Below are positions 9,535 to 19,447 of a stretch of DNA of 64,000 nucleotides, in pieces; within the stretch, counting starts at the first letter, position 1, and every line of letters begins with the position of its first letter. The stretch is from Pelagibacterium limicola (GTDB lineage Bacteria > Pseudomonadota > Alphaproteobacteria > Rhizobiales > Devosiaceae), in contig NZ_JADQDB010000002.1 in assembly GCF_015694405.1 (NCBI RefSeq), positions 186,001 through 250,000 on the forward strand. The letters are read 5' to 3'. Position numbers and translations under genes: made by a program. The notes beneath the pieces are model-generated. The model was not told where the DNA came from, did no database searches, and was given only the letters and a program-made list of their open reading frames with translations.

Positions 9535-10221
9535 CTAGATTTCCCGATCCTCGGTCTCGGTTTCGACGGGTTCGGCGTCTCCCATGTCATCTGGGTCGAG
9601 CGGGTCCTCGTCTTCCCGCAGCCCCCCGTCATGGGGTAGCGGCATCTGGAAGCTCGCCGGCAGGCGGCTTGAGAGTAGACCTGCGCCCTTGAGTTCTTCG
9701 AGGCCAGGCAGGTCACCGAGCGTTTCGAGCCCGAAGTGATCGAGGAAGCCCTCGGTCGTTCCATAGGTAACGGGTCGGCCCGGGGTCCGGCGCCGCCCCC
9801 GCATTCTGATCCAGCCAGCCTCCATCAGAACATCCAGAGTGCCCTTGGACGTCGACACCCCGCGAAGCTCTTCAATCTCGGCCCGCGTTACCGGCTGATG
9901 ATAGGCGATTACGGCCAGGGTTTCGAGAGCGGCACGCGAGAGCGGACGAGATTCGGTTTCTTCACGCCGCAACAGGAAATTGAGGTCTTCTGCGGTTCGA
10001 AAAGCCCATTTTCTGCCCCGCTGTACGAGATTGACCCCGCGTCCGGAATAGCTTGCCTGCAACTCCCTTGCCAACGCCTCGACATCTGCAGTCTCAGAGA
10101 GAAAGGGTTTGACGTCGCCAAGTTCCACCGGCTCGGCAGAAGCAAACAACAGAGCCTCGAGCACGCGCAAGTTGCGCGCATGAAGTTCCGGCTGGTCGGA
10201 ATGCTCCAAGGGATCATTCAT
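9535..10221 (-). CDS. scpB: Segregation and condensation protein B
   Basis: Winged-helix partner of ScpA in the SMC-ScpAB condensin that organises the chromosome. The start at 10221 gives 228 residues. It contains LRVLEALLFASAEPV near the N-terminus and the characteristic LETLAVIAYHQPVTRAEIEELRGV segment. The C-terminus is acidic and low in complexity. The ATG overlaps the scpA stop by four bases (ATGA), indicating translational coupling; an in-frame upstream extension to 10401 lies inside scpA and is rejected. Confidence 0.95.
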   Translation of the reverse strand: MNDPLEHSDQPELHARNLRVLEALLFASAEPVELGDVKPFLSETADVEALARELQASYSGRGVNLVQRGRKWAFRTAEDLNFLLRREETESRPLSRAALETLAVIAYHQPVTRAEIEELRGVSTSKGTLDVLMEAGWIRMRGRRRTPGRPVTYGTTEGFLDHFGLETLGDLPGLEELKGAGLLSSRLPASFQMPLPHDGGLREDEDPLDPDDMGDAEPVETETEDREI

Positions 10222-11015
10222 GAGGCAATGTCCGACCGCCGCCGTCTCACGAGCAAAGGAGCGAAAGCCGCGTGCTGGCGCAACTCCACCTGTCCCAGTC
10301 GCACCAGTTCGAGCGAGGCGGTAAACGTCGAGGCGAGCACCGTGGCACGCTCTTCCGGCTGCCCCAGATAATGAGCAAGATAGCTGTCGAGCGAGACCCA
10401 CTCGAAATTCTGCCCGATCAGCCTTTCGAGAATCTCTCGCGCTTCCTGCAAGGCCCAGACGGTGCGTTTATGCGGAGAATATTCGGCCGGGATACCGCGC
10501 TCGCGCTGCATCGCATAGGCCCGCAACAACTGGTAGAGATCGGCTTCCCATAGGCAGTGTCGCGTGATGGAGACCGGCTCCGGCATGCCGCGGGCAAAGA
10601 CGTCGCGTCCGAGCCTTGGTCGGTTCATGAGCCGCGCGGCGGCTTCTCGCATCGCCTCGAGCCGCGCCAGCCTGAACTGCAGCAACGCCGCCATTTCCTC
10701 ACCGGTCGGCTCATCGTCATCGGCCTGCTGGGGCACCATCAGCCGGCTCTTGAGATAAGCGAGCCACGCCGCCATCACGAGATAATCAGCGGCGATCTCG
10801 ATGCGCTGCTGGCGGATGGTTTCGATAAAGGCGAGGTACTGCTCGGCGAGCGCAAGAACAGAGATCTGCGCAAGATCGACCTTCTGCTTGCGCGCCAAAT
10901 CGAGCAACAGGTCGAGCGGCCCTTCGTACCCCCCGACGTCCACATGCAGCACGGCATCGATGTCCGACCGGATCTGCGGCGCGTCATTCATCCAATCTGA
11001 CTGCGTATCGACCAT
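10218..11015 (-). CDS. scpA: Segregation and condensation protein A
   Basis: Kleisin subunit that bridges SMC heads and binds ScpB. The 265 residues contain the ScpA signature YEGPLDLLLDLARKQKVDLAQISVLALAEQYL at about 34-65 and an N-terminal YLVMAAWLAYLKSRLM helix. An alternative ATG lies at 10991. In several related genomes nagZ sits between the SPOR gene and scpA; here the 87 bp gap holds only a hairpin. Confidence 0.94.
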   Translation of the reverse strand: MVDTQSDWMNDAPQIRSDIDAVLHVDVGGYEGPLDLLLDLARKQKVDLAQISVLALAEQYLAFIETIRQQRIEIAADYLVMAAWLAYLKSRLMVPQQADDDEPTGEEMAALLQFRLARLEAMREAAARLMNRPRLGRDVFARGMPEPVSITRHCLWEADLYQLLRAYAMQRERGIPAEYSPHKRTVWALQEAREILERLIGQNFEWVSLDSYLAHYLGQPEERATVLASTFTASLELVRLGQVELRQHAAFAPLLVRRRRSDIAS

Positions 11016-11043
11016 AAAGAATAAAATGCCGCTCGAGAAACGC

Positions 11044-11073
11044 CAAGGGGAGCAGCATTGCCACTCCCCCTTG
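11044..11073 (-). terminator. Hairpin downstream of the SPOR-domain gene
   Basis: An 8-9 bp G/C-rich stem with one bulge (11044-11052 with 11064-11073) follows the SPOR gene stop by about 30 bases on the minus strand. The run after it is only GGCGTTTCTC, so termination would be weak. Confidence 0.35.
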
Positions 11074-11102
11074 TGTCGTCAAGCCGATAAGGCCGGCAAA
11101 CT

Positions 11103-13043
11103 CTAGTTGTTCAGGACGAAACAGTCCCCGCCCTGCCCTTTGATCGAATTGCAGACGGTATTCGCATCGGCCATCGTGGGTTGCGGCAACCGGACGCGAT
11201 AGTAAACGCCGCGCTCCCCGAGATCGACACGGCTCACGTCGAGTGCCGCGCCATTGAACAGCGCGCCATAACGCGATTGCAATTCGGGAATACCTGCCCG
11301 CGCCGCCTCTTCGCTGCGTTGGGAAGAAAGCTGCACCCACGCACCGACCCCGGTGGGCGCTGCAGTCGGCTGTTGAGGAGCTGACGCCGGAGCGACGTCT
11401 TGCTGCGCCGGGACCGAGGCGAGCTGCGTCGCCGGAGCGGGCTGTTGCGTCGGCGCGCTCGACGATTGCGTACCAAGGCCATTGGGCCGCGGAACCGGAC
11501 GGGGAATGCTGGCAGGATCGAAAATCGGCGATTCGGCTGCGGCTACCGGCTCCACTACGGCTTCAACCGTCCCGGCGCTCTCCACAATCTCGTTTTGGGG
11601 CGCTACCTCTCCGATGGCAGCGACGATCGCCTCGCCAATCGGATCGGCCGTCAACGTACTGTTGGGAACCGCAGGTACATCGGGCCGCTCGACGGGCAGT
11701 ACGCTGCTGCCGGCGATGCTTCCATCGCTTGAAACGATAGTGCCGTCAGGCCGGACCGTGACAGTGCGCACAGGACGATTCGCCAGCATGGTCTCGCCCT
11801 CTTCCGGTGCAATCACGCTTCCGACATTGGCCCCAACCACGCCATTTGTCTGGTCGCGCGACACGAGCGTTTCGTCTTCGGGGGGGACAGTGTTGCCATC
11901 GATCTCATTGAAGATGACCGATTCCGACGCAGGAACGGTGGCCGTGTTCTCGACGACTTCCTTGATCTCGCCCGCCTCGGCAGTCAGCACCGGCGCCTCA
12001 GAGGGCACGGGGCTCGTCGCAAAGAACATGAAATACCCGCCCGTCAATACGGCCAGGATGGCCGTCCCGGCGACTACGGGCAGTATAATTCCTGCCCGGC
12101 GGCGTGCCTGGGGACGCTCGACTTCCGTCGCCCCGACAAACGGATCGTCATATTCGCTGCCCTGCCGGTGCTGTGCTTCGTCAGGGTCAAGGGCATCCGC
12201 AATTTCCGGCTCGGGCTCGAGATCGGATTCAGGCGCATGGTAGGGATGGACCTCCGCGATTTGCGCCCCGCTCGCCGCTGCCGCCGCCAATATGGCGGAT
12301 TCCGCAGCATCGACTGCACGTTCGGCTCGGAAATCTTCATGATCCGCCGTACCGAGGAAACTCGAACGGACCCTGCGTCCGCCATTGGTGCCTAATGCGC
12401 TGACGCGCGCGGCCTCGCCGATCAGCGCTTCAATCTCGCTAAGGGGGTCCCGGTCGTCGCGACTGTTCTGCTGCGCATGCGCATCGGATTCCCCGAAAAA
12501 TGTGTCGACTTCAAACGGCGCCTGCCGTTCGGGTTCCACCAAAGCTCCAGTATCGGGGGAGCTACCGACAAAGAAATCATCAAAATCCCGTTCAGCGCGA
12601 GCCGGTTCGTCCTCACCCCGCTGGTCGTCCTGTACAGGATCGTCCTGCACAAAGGCGTCTTGCTCCGCGTCGGCGATCAGATCCGCTATCGGATCGTAAG
12701 CCCGATCGGCGTGCTGCGCCTCGGGCTGGGGGTCATCATTCCATTTGTCGAGAAAACCGAAATCGAAAGCAGGCTCGGGCGCTGCGGCGGGAGCATCGTC
12801 TGCCACCGGTTCCGACGCCTCTTCATCGCCTCCCCGGTCGTAGCCGTCCTCCGGATAGAGCGGCTCGGGTGTGCTGTACACTTCAGGGGAACGGACGGGT
12901 TCGTGTCGGGGTTCTACCCGCGTATACGCCGCGCTGTTGGCCGATTGGCTGCGCGCGTCCTGAGCCACAAGGCGCGCGAGTTCGGCGATCAGATCGTCCG
13001 AATCCTGCGCGTCCTGCGCCGGGTTTTGCTTTGGTGTGTCCAT
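11103..13043 (-). CDS. SPOR-domain membrane protein
   Basis: A 646-residue cell-envelope protein likely to bind denuded septal glycan through its SPOR domain. The layout is an acidic, low-complexity cytoplasmic region (1-313), one TM helix at about 318-341, a Pro/Ala/Gln-rich periplasmic linker, and a C-terminal SPOR domain at about 567-646 (VGAWVQLSSQRSEEAAR...). This type II topology fits a divisome-associated protein. It lies between argS and scpA, as in related genomes. The specific partner is unknown. Confidence 0.88.
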   Translation of the reverse strand: MDTPKQNPAQDAQDSDDLIAELARLVAQDARSQSANSAAYTRVEPRHEPVRSPEVYSTPEPLYPEDGYDRGGDEEASEPVADDAPAAAPEPAFDFGFLDKWNDDPQPEAQHADRAYDPIADLIADAEQDAFVQDDPVQDDQRGEDEPARAERDFDDFFVGSSPDTGALVEPERQAPFEVDTFFGESDAHAQQNSRDDRDPLSEIEALIGEAARVSALGTNGGRRVRSSFLGTADHEDFRAERAVDAAESAILAAAAASGAQIAEVHPYHAPESDLEPEPEIADALDPDEAQHRQGSEYDDPFVGATEVERPQARRRAGIILPVVAGTAILAVLTGGYFMFFATSPVPSEAPVLTAEAGEIKEVVENTATVPASESVIFNEIDGNTVPPEDETLVSRDQTNGVVGANVGSVIAPEEGETMLANRPVRTVTVRPDGTIVSSDGSIAGSSVLPVERPDVPAVPNSTLTADPIGEAIVAAIGEVAPQNEIVESAGTVEAVVEPVAAAESPIFDPASIPRPVPRPNGLGTQSSSAPTQQPAPATQLASVPAQQDVAPASAPQQPTAAPTGVGAWVQLSSQRSEEAARAGIPELQSRYGALFNGAALDVSRVDLGERGVYYRVRLPQPTMADANTVCNSIKGQGGDCFVLNN

Positions 13044-13126
13044 AGAACAGCGCCCCGATATGCAATCCTGAACTTGTCCTTTATTTCAAAGGACGGCGGG
13101 CACTTGTCCACAGCAATGCGCCTGAA

Positions 13127-14878
13127 TTATGAAAGCTCTCTCGGCGCGGATACCCCGAGGAGCCCAAGACCATTGCTGAGCACCTGACGCACGCCATCAA
13201 CCAGCGCGAGTCGTGCCAGCGTTAGTGTTGGGGCATCGTCGTTAACAAAGCGTAATCCCGGGTTCTCCTTGCCCTTCGCCCAGAAGGCATGAAATTGCGC
13301 TGCCAGTTCATGTAAGTAAAAAGCAAGACGATGCGGCTCATGGGCCCGCGCGGCCGCCGCCACCTGGCGTGGCCACGACCCGACTAGGCGGATGAGGTCC
13401 AGTTCCTCAGCCGAAGATAACAATGCAAGGTCGGCGCACCTCAGCGCGTCTGGCGAAACGTCGAGTGTTGGCAAATCGCGACCAGCATTGCGGAAAACCG
13501 ACCACGTCCGGGCATGGGCATATTGCACATAGAATACCGGATTGTCGCGGGTCTGCTCCTTGACCACGGCAAAGTCGAAATCGAGCGGCGCATCGTTCCG
13601 CCGGAACAGAAGCATGAAGCGGGTGGCATCGGCGCCCACCTCATCAACAACATCAGCTACCGTCACCAAGTCACCAGCTCGCTTGGACATTTTAAAAGGT
13701 TCGCCGTTCTTTAACAGCCTCACGAGCTGGCAGAACCGCACGTCGACCTGCGCAGAGCCCTCGGAAACCGCGTTGACTGCGGCCGCGATCCGCGCTGCAT
13801 AGCCGCCATGGTCCGCTCCCAGCACGTCAATAAGCGTCGAAAACCCCCGCATGACCTTATTGCGATGGTAGGCTATGTCGGCCGCGAAATAGGTATAGCT
13901 GCCATCGGACTTGATAAGCGCCCGGTCGATGTCGTCTCCAAATTGCGTTGCGCGGAACAGCGTCTGCTCGCGGTCTTCCCAATCCTCCGGCAGCTTGCCT
14001 TTCGGAGGGGCGAGCCGGCCCTGGTAGACCAGCCCCTTTTCCCGTAACCATGCGAGCGTCGTTTCGATATCCCCGCCCGGTCCGTGTAGCGTTTTCTCGG
14101 AAAAGAACACGTCGTGCTCGATGTTGAGCTTCCGGAGGTCCGCGCGCACCAGCTCCATCATCGCCGCAAGGGCATGTTGCCTGACTGGCGGAAGCCAGGC
14201 GCTCTCGGGCATATCGCGCAGGCTGCTGCCGAATTCGGCGACCAGCGATTGGCCGACCGGGATCAGATATTCCCCCGGATAGAACCCGGATGGAATTTCG
14301 ACATTCTCGCCCAGCGCCTCGCGGTAGCGGAGATAGACCGACCGCGCCAGCGTATCGACCTGCGAGCCGGCGTCGTTGATATAGTATTCCCGCGTGACGT
14401 CGTAACCCGTGTAGGCCATGAGCGAGGCCAGCGCATCGCCGTAAACGGCCCCGCGTGTATGCCCCACATGCATCGGGCCTGTCGGATTGGCCGACACGTA
14501 TTCGACGTTGACCTTTTCACCCTTGCCCACATCGGACCGCCCAAAGTCCGCGCCAAGTTCGGCTACCGATGCCAAAACCTTGTGCCAGACGCCAGGATTG
14601 AGCCGTAGGTTAAGAAAGCCGGGCCCGGCCACCTCGGCGGAAGCGACCTCATCGTCCTCGCCCAAACGAGCCGCCAGAACGGTCGCGATCTCCCGCGGGT
14701 TCTTTCCCAGCGGTTTGGCCACCACCATCGCGGCATTGGTCGAAAGGTCTCCGTGCGCCGCATCGCGCGGGGGCTCCACGACCACGCGTGCCAGAACTTC
14801 CGGCTGCTCTGCAAGTTCGGGAAAGCTGGCGCTCAGCGCATCGGCGACGCGCCCTTCATAGAGGGCAAAGATATCCAT
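13127..14878 (-). CDS. argS: Arginine--tRNA ligase
   Basis: Class I synthetase charging tRNA-Arg. The 583 residues include the HIGH-like signature [20 protein letters not shown] at about 130-149 and the Arg-specific VLGADHGGY near 358. A KMSKR-type loop (KMSKRAGD) lies near 398, and a C-terminal DALR-like anticodon domain follows. The length is typical. It is followed by the SPOR gene and preceded by dgt with a 41 bp gap, all on the minus strand. Confidence 0.97.
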   Translation of the reverse strand: MDIFALYEGRVADALSASFPELAEQPEVLARVVVEPPRDAAHGDLSTNAAMVVAKPLGKNPREIATVLAARLGEDDEVASAEVAGPGFLNLRLNPGVWHKVLASVAELGADFGRSDVGKGEKVNVEYVSANPTGPMHVGHTRGAVYGDALASLMAYTGYDVTREYYINDAGSQVDTLARSVYLRYREALGENVEIPSGFYPGEYLIPVGQSLVAEFGSSLRDMPESAWLPPVRQHALAAMMELVRADLRKLNIEHDVFFSEKTLHGPGGDIETTLAWLREKGLVYQGRLAPPKGKLPEDWEDREQTLFRATQFGDDIDRALIKSDGSYTYFAADIAYHRNKVMRGFSTLIDVLGADHGGYAARIAAAVNAVSEGSAQVDVRFCQLVRLLKNGEPFKMSKRAGDLVTVADVVDEVGADATRFMLLFRRNDAPLDFDFAVVKEQTRDNPVFYVQYAHARTWSVFRNAGRDLPTLDVSPDALRCADLALLSSAEELDLIRLVGSWPRQVAAAARAHEPHRLAFYLHELAAQFHAFWAKGKENPGLRFVNDDAPTLTLARLALVDGVRQVLSNGLGLLGVSAPRELS

Positions 14879-14919
14879 CGGAGAACCATATATGGGATAA
14901 GGGTAACAAGGCGTGCGGG

Positions 14920-16119
14920 TTACCGGAAATCGGGCCTTACGTCAAACAGGCGCGCGTGCTCATCGAGCGCGAAGGGGTCGGTCATACCAGCCACGAAATC
15001 GCAAACGACCCGCGCCTGCCTGCGTTTGTTCGGCGCATTGCGCCAGGCCTCCGCCCAGCGGCCGGGCATATCGCCGGTGGCGAGATAGGCATCGAACAGT
15101 TTCCGCACAACCGATTCCCCTGCCTGGACCGGTGCCATCACTTGAGGATTCCTGTAGACCTTGGCGAAAAGGAACGCCTTGAGCGCCTTTTCGTTCCGCG
15201 CCATTGCATCGGGAAATCCGATCAGGATTTGCCCGCACCTCCGCACGGCGTCGGCATCTTGCGGGGCAACTTCGGCTATGCGCCTTGCGCTCTCGGCGAT
15301 AACCGCCTCGATTGTACGCGTGATCATCCGCCGCTGGACTTCATGAATCTGCCTGTTTCTCGGAGCCTCGGGCCAGAGATCGAGCACCTCCTGTGCAATC
15401 GGCCCGACCAGTGGCACATCGACAAGGTCTTCGATCGTCAACAGCCCGGCCCGAGCCGCATCATCGATATCGTGAGCGTTGTAAGCGATGTCATCGGCAA
15501 TCGCGGCTGCCTGTGCCTCGAGACTCGCATACGTATGGGGCATCAGATCCGCGCTCGCCGCGATCTCGTCCAGACCCGGTGGCAGGCCTTCTTGCTCATA
15601 GCGGCCCACCGGCCGGCCATCTGCGTCCACAAGCGGACCATTGTGCTTGAGAATGCCCTCGAGCGTTTCCCAGGTGAGGTTCAAACCGTCATGCGCGGCG
15701 TAGCGGTTCTCGAGCCGGGTGACGACCCGGAGGGCCTGCAGGTTATGGTCGAAACCGCCCCATTCCGCCATGCGCTCCGCCACTGCCCGCTCGCCCGCGT
15801 GTCCGAACGGCGTGTGGCCAAGATCGTGCGCCAGCGCCACGGCTTCGGCCAGGTCCTCGTTGAGAGACAGGGCCCGCGCGATCGAACGCGCAATCTGGCT
15901 CACCTCAAGCGTATGGGTTAGCCGGGTGCGGAAATGCTGCCCCTCATGATGGAGAAACACCTGCGTCTTGTGCTGAAGTCGGCGGAAAGCGGTAGAATGG
16001 ATGATACGATCCCGGTCGCGCTGAAATTCCGAGCGGGTTGGACTCGCACCCGGTTCATAAAGTCGCCCGCGGGTTGTGCCCGGATCAGCGGCGTAGGCCG
16101 CAAGTGCCGTCCTATGCAT
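14920..16119 (-). CDS. dgt: Deoxyguanosinetriphosphate triphosphohydrolase-like protein
   Basis: HD-domain dNTPase releasing triphosphate from dGTP or other dNTPs. With the ATG at 16119 it has 399 residues. [15 protein letters not shown] gives the H and R of the N-terminal motif, [14 protein letters not shown] supplies the first HD-domain His, and [15 protein letters not shown] gives the HD pair. [21 protein letters not shown] contributes the distal Asp. AGAGG upstream favours this start over the ATG at 16140. It is divergent from erpA. Confidence 0.93.
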   Translation of the reverse strand: MHRTALAAYAADPGTTRGRLYEPGASPTRSEFQRDRDRIIHSTAFRRLQHKTQVFLHHEGQHFRTRLTHTLEVSQIARSIARALSLNEDLAEAVALAHDLGHTPFGHAGERAVAERMAEWGGFDHNLQALRVVTRLENRYAAHDGLNLTWETLEGILKHNGPLVDADGRPVGRYEQEGLPPGLDEIAASADLMPHTYASLEAQAAAIADDIAYNAHDIDDAARAGLLTIEDLVDVPLVGPIAQEVLDLWPEAPRNRQIHEVQRRMITRTIEAVIAESARRIAEVAPQDADAVRRCGQILIGFPDAMARNEKALKAFLFAKVYRNPQVMAPVQAGESVVRKLFDAYLATGDMPGRWAEAWRNAPNKRRQARVVCDFVAGMTDPFALDEHARLFDVRPDFR

Positions 16120-16193
16120 TTTCTTGGCACCTCTTTTCATCGTCGCTTGCCGATACTATGTTTGTCGTCCGACTGTATATTTGCGAGCGGAAC

Positions 16194-16544
16194 ATGGCCG
16201 ACACCCAACTAACATCGAACGATGTCGTTTTGACAGAGCGCGCGGCCAAGCGCATCAACCGTATCTTGTCCAAAGAGAACCCGGGAACCGTGCTGCGCAT
16301 CGCAGTCGCGGGCGGAGGCTGCTCGGGCTTTCAGTACGAATTCAATCTCGTCCAGGAAGAGCCCGGTGAAGACGATCTGGTCCTCACTCGCGACGGCGCG
16401 ACCGTTCTCATCGATTCCATGAGCCTGGATTTCATGGGCGGTGCGGAGATCGATTTCGTGGACGACCTGATCGGCCAATCGTTCCAAATCCGCAACCCCA
16501 ATGCGGTCGCTTCCTGCGGCTGCGGCACGAGTTTCGCCGTCTAG
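16194..16544 (+). CDS. erpA: Iron-sulfur cluster insertion protein ErpA-like (A-type carrier)
   Basis: A-type carrier that receives and delivers Fe-S clusters to apoproteins. The ATG at 16194 gives 116 residues with the three conserved cysteines in GGGCSGFQY and ASCGCGTSF. The in-frame extension upstream to 16038 lacks family similarity and is not used. It is divergent from dgt with a 74 bp gap. A second A-type protein, SufA, is in the suf operon at 55004, so the cell has at least two carriers. Confidence 0.94.
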   Translation: MADTQLTSNDVVLTERAAKRINRILSKENPGTVLRIAVAGGGCSGFQYEFNLVQEEPGEDDLVLTRDGATVLIDSMSLDFMGGAEIDFVDDLIGQSFQIRNPNAVASCGCGTSFAV

Positions 16545-16621
16545 ACGTATTTTCCGGGTGGCCTGAAATACAGTGCCTTCGTCATGGTCCGCGCTTGGGT
16601 GTGCGACCGAACGGAGGGATC

Positions 16622-17233
16622 ATGAGCGTTGAATTCGTCATTACGGCATTGGTCGTTTGCCTGCTGCCCGGTACGGGCGTTCTCTATACGCTGGCCATCG
16701 GACTAGGACGTGGATTCCGCGCCAGCATTGCCGCGGCATTCGGGTGTACCCTCGGCATCATGCCGGCCGCTTTCGCAAGTATCGTTGGCTTGGCAGCGAT
16801 CTTCCATACGAGCGCCCTTGCATTCCAACTTCTGAAATATCTTGGCGCCGTTTATCTGCTCTATATGGCTTGGAACGTCCTGCGCGAGAGTGGTGCCCTG
16901 AGCCTGTCGGAAGACCGCACGCCGCGATCATTTTGGAGAATCGCGACCGCAGGAGCTTTCCTCAACGTCCTCAATCCGAAACTCTCGCTTTTCTTTCTCG
17001 CCCTGCTCCCCCAGTTCGTACCGATCACGGCGCCCGATGCAACAAGCCGCCTTGTCATTCATGCGCTCGTTTTCATGGGCATCACGTTTGTCACGTTCAT
17101 CGGCTACGGAGCCTGCGCTACGCTGGCCAGGAACTATGTCATTTCTCGTCCCTCTGTCATAAAATGGCTACGGCGCGGATTTGCCGGGGCATTCGGTTTC
17201 CTGGGGTTGCGCCTTGCCTTCTCGGACCGGTGA
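16622..17233 (+). CDS. LysE/RhtB-family exporter
   Basis: A 203-residue inner-membrane protein of the LysE/RhtB amino-acid exporter family. Five to six hydrophobic helices are visible. The early helix carries CLLPGTGVLYTLAIGLGRG, matching the family's PGP-like motif, and GAFLNVLNPKLSLFFLALLPQF fits the conserved NPK.xLFF region. The start at 16622 has GGAGGG close upstream. The substrate cannot be read from the sequence. The stop lies 11 bases before the exonuclease III start, so the two are probably co-transcribed. Confidence 0.9.
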   Translation: MSVEFVITALVVCLLPGTGVLYTLAIGLGRGFRASIAAAFGCTLGIMPAAFASIVGLAAIFHTSALAFQLLKYLGAVYLLYMAWNVLRESGALSLSEDRTPRSFWRIATAGAFLNVLNPKLSLFFLALLPQFVPITAPDATSRLVIHALVFMGITFVTFIGYGACATLARNYVISRPSVIKWLRRGFAGAFGFLGLRLAFSDR

Positions 17234-17244
17234 GGGAGACCGCC

Positions 17245-18051
17245 ATGCGAATAGCGACCTGGAACATCAACGGCATCAATGCTCGCCTGCACGCCGTTCT
17301 CACCTGGCTTGATGAAGTCAAACCCGATATTGCTGGCCTGCAGGAAATCAAATGCATCGACGAGAATTTTCCACGCGCAGAGTTCGAATCGCGCGGCTAC
17401 AACGTCGAAACTCACGGCCAAAAAGGTTTTAATGGCGTCGCCCTGCTCTCCCGCCTGCCATTCGACGAGGTTCACCGCGGACTGCCTGGCGATGATGCCG
17501 ACGTTCAGGCTCGACTGGTCGAAGGGGTGTTCTCCACGGAAAATGGCGGCATCGTCAGGGTGTGTAACATCTATCTGCCTAACGGCAATCCGGTGGAAAG
17601 CGAGAAATATCCCTATAAGTTGGGTTGGATGGACCGGCTCCATGCCTTCGTCGAGGCACGGCTGGAACTCGAGGAGCCCTTCATTCTGATGGGCGATTTC
17701 AATCTCATCCCCACCGGCCATGATTGCCACGATCCGAAGGTCTGGTGGGGCGATGCCCTCTTCCGCCCCGAGAGCCTCGAAAAGTGGCGACGGCTCGTCA
17801 ATCTTGGCCTGACCGACGCTGTCCGCGCGACGACGCTAGATCAAGCCTACACCTATTGGGATTTCCAGAACGGAGCCTGGCGCCGCAACTGGGGCATTCG
17901 CATCGACCACCTGCTCCTTTCCCCCCAAGCCGCTGATCGCCTCGATGGGGTAAAAATCCACAAGGATGTGCGCGGCTGGGACAAGCCCTCCGACCATGTT
18001 CCCGTGGAAGCCGACCTTGCACTGGCCGGCCGCAGTTCCAAGGCAGCTTGA
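17245..18051 (+). CDS. xth: Exodeoxyribonuclease III
   Basis: AP endonuclease and 3'-5' exonuclease of base-excision repair. From the ATG at 17245 it has 268 residues with the EEP-family motifs RIATWNINGINARL, LQEIKC (metal-binding Glu), NIYLPNGNP, MGDFNLIP, and C-terminal RIDHLLLS and SDHVPVEADL (catalytic Asp/His). GAGGGAG lies upstream. It ends 2 bases before the convergent Sel1-repeat gene, leaving no room for a separate terminator. Confidence 0.95.
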   Translation: MRIATWNINGINARLHAVLTWLDEVKPDIAGLQEIKCIDENFPRAEFESRGYNVETHGQKGFNGVALLSRLPFDEVHRGLPGDDADVQARLVEGVFSTENGGIVRVCNIYLPNGNPVESEKYPYKLGWMDRLHAFVEARLELEEPFILMGDFNLIPTGHDCHDPKVWWGDALFRPESLEKWRRLVNLGLTDAVRATTLDQAYTYWDFQNGAWRRNWGIRIDHLLLSPQAADRLDGVKIHKDVRGWDKPSDHVPVEADLALAGRSSKAA

Positions 18052-18053
18052 AT

Positions 18054-18860
18054 TTAGTAGGGTCCGAACTGGGGACCGATCGCCTCTGCCGCGCGGATCG
18101 CGGCTTCCATTTGCGCGGGCGGTGCGTTGCGTAGCGCTGTTTCGGAAAGCTCGCGTATCCAGAACTCGTCGCTGGTGCCGATCGAGCGGCGTTGGGCGAT
18201 TGCGAGCCACATCAGACCATCGATGGGCTGGGCTTCGATCCCATCACCACTGAGAAGGAGTTCACCGAGCCGCGCTTGGGCTGCAGGGTGTCCTTTGCGC
18301 GCCGCGAGCGAGAGCCAGCGTGCACTTTGGAGTGGGTTGGGGCCGAGCTCGTTCGGATCGAGGTAGAGCACACCCGCGCGATACTGAGCATCGGCATCGC
18401 CGAAATAGGCCGCCGCGTGCAGGATCAGCCTGTGAGCGCGGTCATTATCCGCGTCAATTCCGGCGCCCGGTACACCGCTGAGATAGTAGTCCCCCACCTT
18501 GAGGAAAGACTGCGCCACGATATCGGCATCGAGCGAACGTGGAGGGGCATCCGCATTCTGATCGGCAATCTGCGAGAAGTACTGGAAGGCCCGTGCCTGA
18601 TCCTTCTCGACGCCAAGGCCGGATTCATACATCAATCCTAACTGCCAGAGCGCAATAGGCTGCCCGGCTTCGGCGGCACCTCGGAGCGCGGATACGACAT
18701 TATCGCCACTCATTTCCACGGTGGCGCTGTCGAGCATGTTAGCCAGTTCCTGCGCCGCATCGACCGCAGTTTGGGCCTGTGCTGTCGAAATCGAAGCACC
18801 CAATGAAAGACCGGAAAAGACCGCTGCAAACGCCAATGCAGCACCTCTGATAGTCGGCAT
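18054..18860 (-). CDS. Exported Sel1/TPR-like repeat protein
   Basis: A predicted periplasmic protein of 268 residues from the ATG at 18860, with AGAAGG about 6 bases upstream. The signal peptide ends near STAQAQ. Sel1-like repeats follow, for example ALWQLGLMYESGLGVEKDQARAFQYF and AQARLGELLLSGDGIEAQPIDGLMWL, each with the A..G..LG..YESG.GV..D pattern. Such repeats usually mediate protein-protein contacts; the partner is unknown. A 320 nt in-frame extension upstream is unsupported. Confidence 0.85.
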   Translation of the reverse strand: MPTIRGAALAFAAVFSGLSLGASISTAQAQTAVDAAQELANMLDSATVEMSGDNVVSALRGAAEAGQPIALWQLGLMYESGLGVEKDQARAFQYFSQIADQNADAPPRSLDADIVAQSFLKVGDYYLSGVPGAGIDADNDRAHRLILHAAAYFGDADAQYRAGVLYLDPNELGPNPLQSARWLSLAARKGHPAAQARLGELLLSGDGIEAQPIDGLMWLAIAQRRSIGTSDEFWIRELSETALRNAPPAQMEAAIRAAEAIGPQFGPY

Positions 18861-19447
18861 GACACACCTTCTCATCCCCTGCCCGGATGGCGTCAGCGCC
18901 GTTCGCGCGATCACCTGTTGGCTGGGGTACGCATCTATATTGTCTGTGCCGGCAGAAAAACGCTCCACCGCCACCCTGTTGAATTTCTTATTTGTTTGTC
19001 CTGGTGCGGCTTCGGAACCAAAAGACCGTCCCTCTGCACGCCCCATCGCCCTTATGTCGTTGCATAGGGCCCGGACGTTTCGATTATCGTAGGTAATTAT
19101 TGTGTCCGCATTAAAGCAAGCTCCGCCGCCGGGTGCCTTCACCCTGCTCTCGCAACGTATGCCTGCCCAAAATGCGCGCATTCCCTACTCCTCGCTTCCG
19201 GCCTTCTGCCGAAAGGAACAACCGACTGCGGAAATGGGCAAACACTTGATCGGCGAGGCTGAACTGCCCCGCGCAACAATGAAACCCGCCCGCCCGCAAA
19301 CTTGTTCTTGCGTCTTTAGGGAAAGATTGTGGCAACTCCAGTTAGCGAAATGTGACTTGCCCGCAGACTCGCAAGAGTCTACGGGCAGTGTAGTAAAATT
19401 GTCACGAAGCCCCGGCCCCAACCTGCCCCATTCCGGGACAGGAGCCG
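18861..19447. other. 587 bp intergenic region with a long hairpin
   Basis: No convincing gene on either strand. Short frames here have no family resemblance or ribosome-binding site. The left part should hold the promoter of the Sel1-repeat gene. The right part contains a 13 bp stem with one mismatch and a GCAA loop (19358-19387), about 60 bases beyond the valS stop. Confidence 0.6.
19358..19387. other. 13 bp hairpin with GCAA tetraloop
   Basis: Bases 19358-19370 pair with 19375-19387 with a single C-A mismatch, closing a GCAA loop on the plus strand. GCAA is a stable GNRA tetraloop only in a plus-strand transcript. No T tract follows on either strand. It may be part of a small RNA or a weak valS 3' processing signal. 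Confidence 0.45.

Noticed and set aside
13044-13126. Possible riboswitch before the SPOR gene
   Set aside because: Only 83 bp with no conserved core or long pairing.
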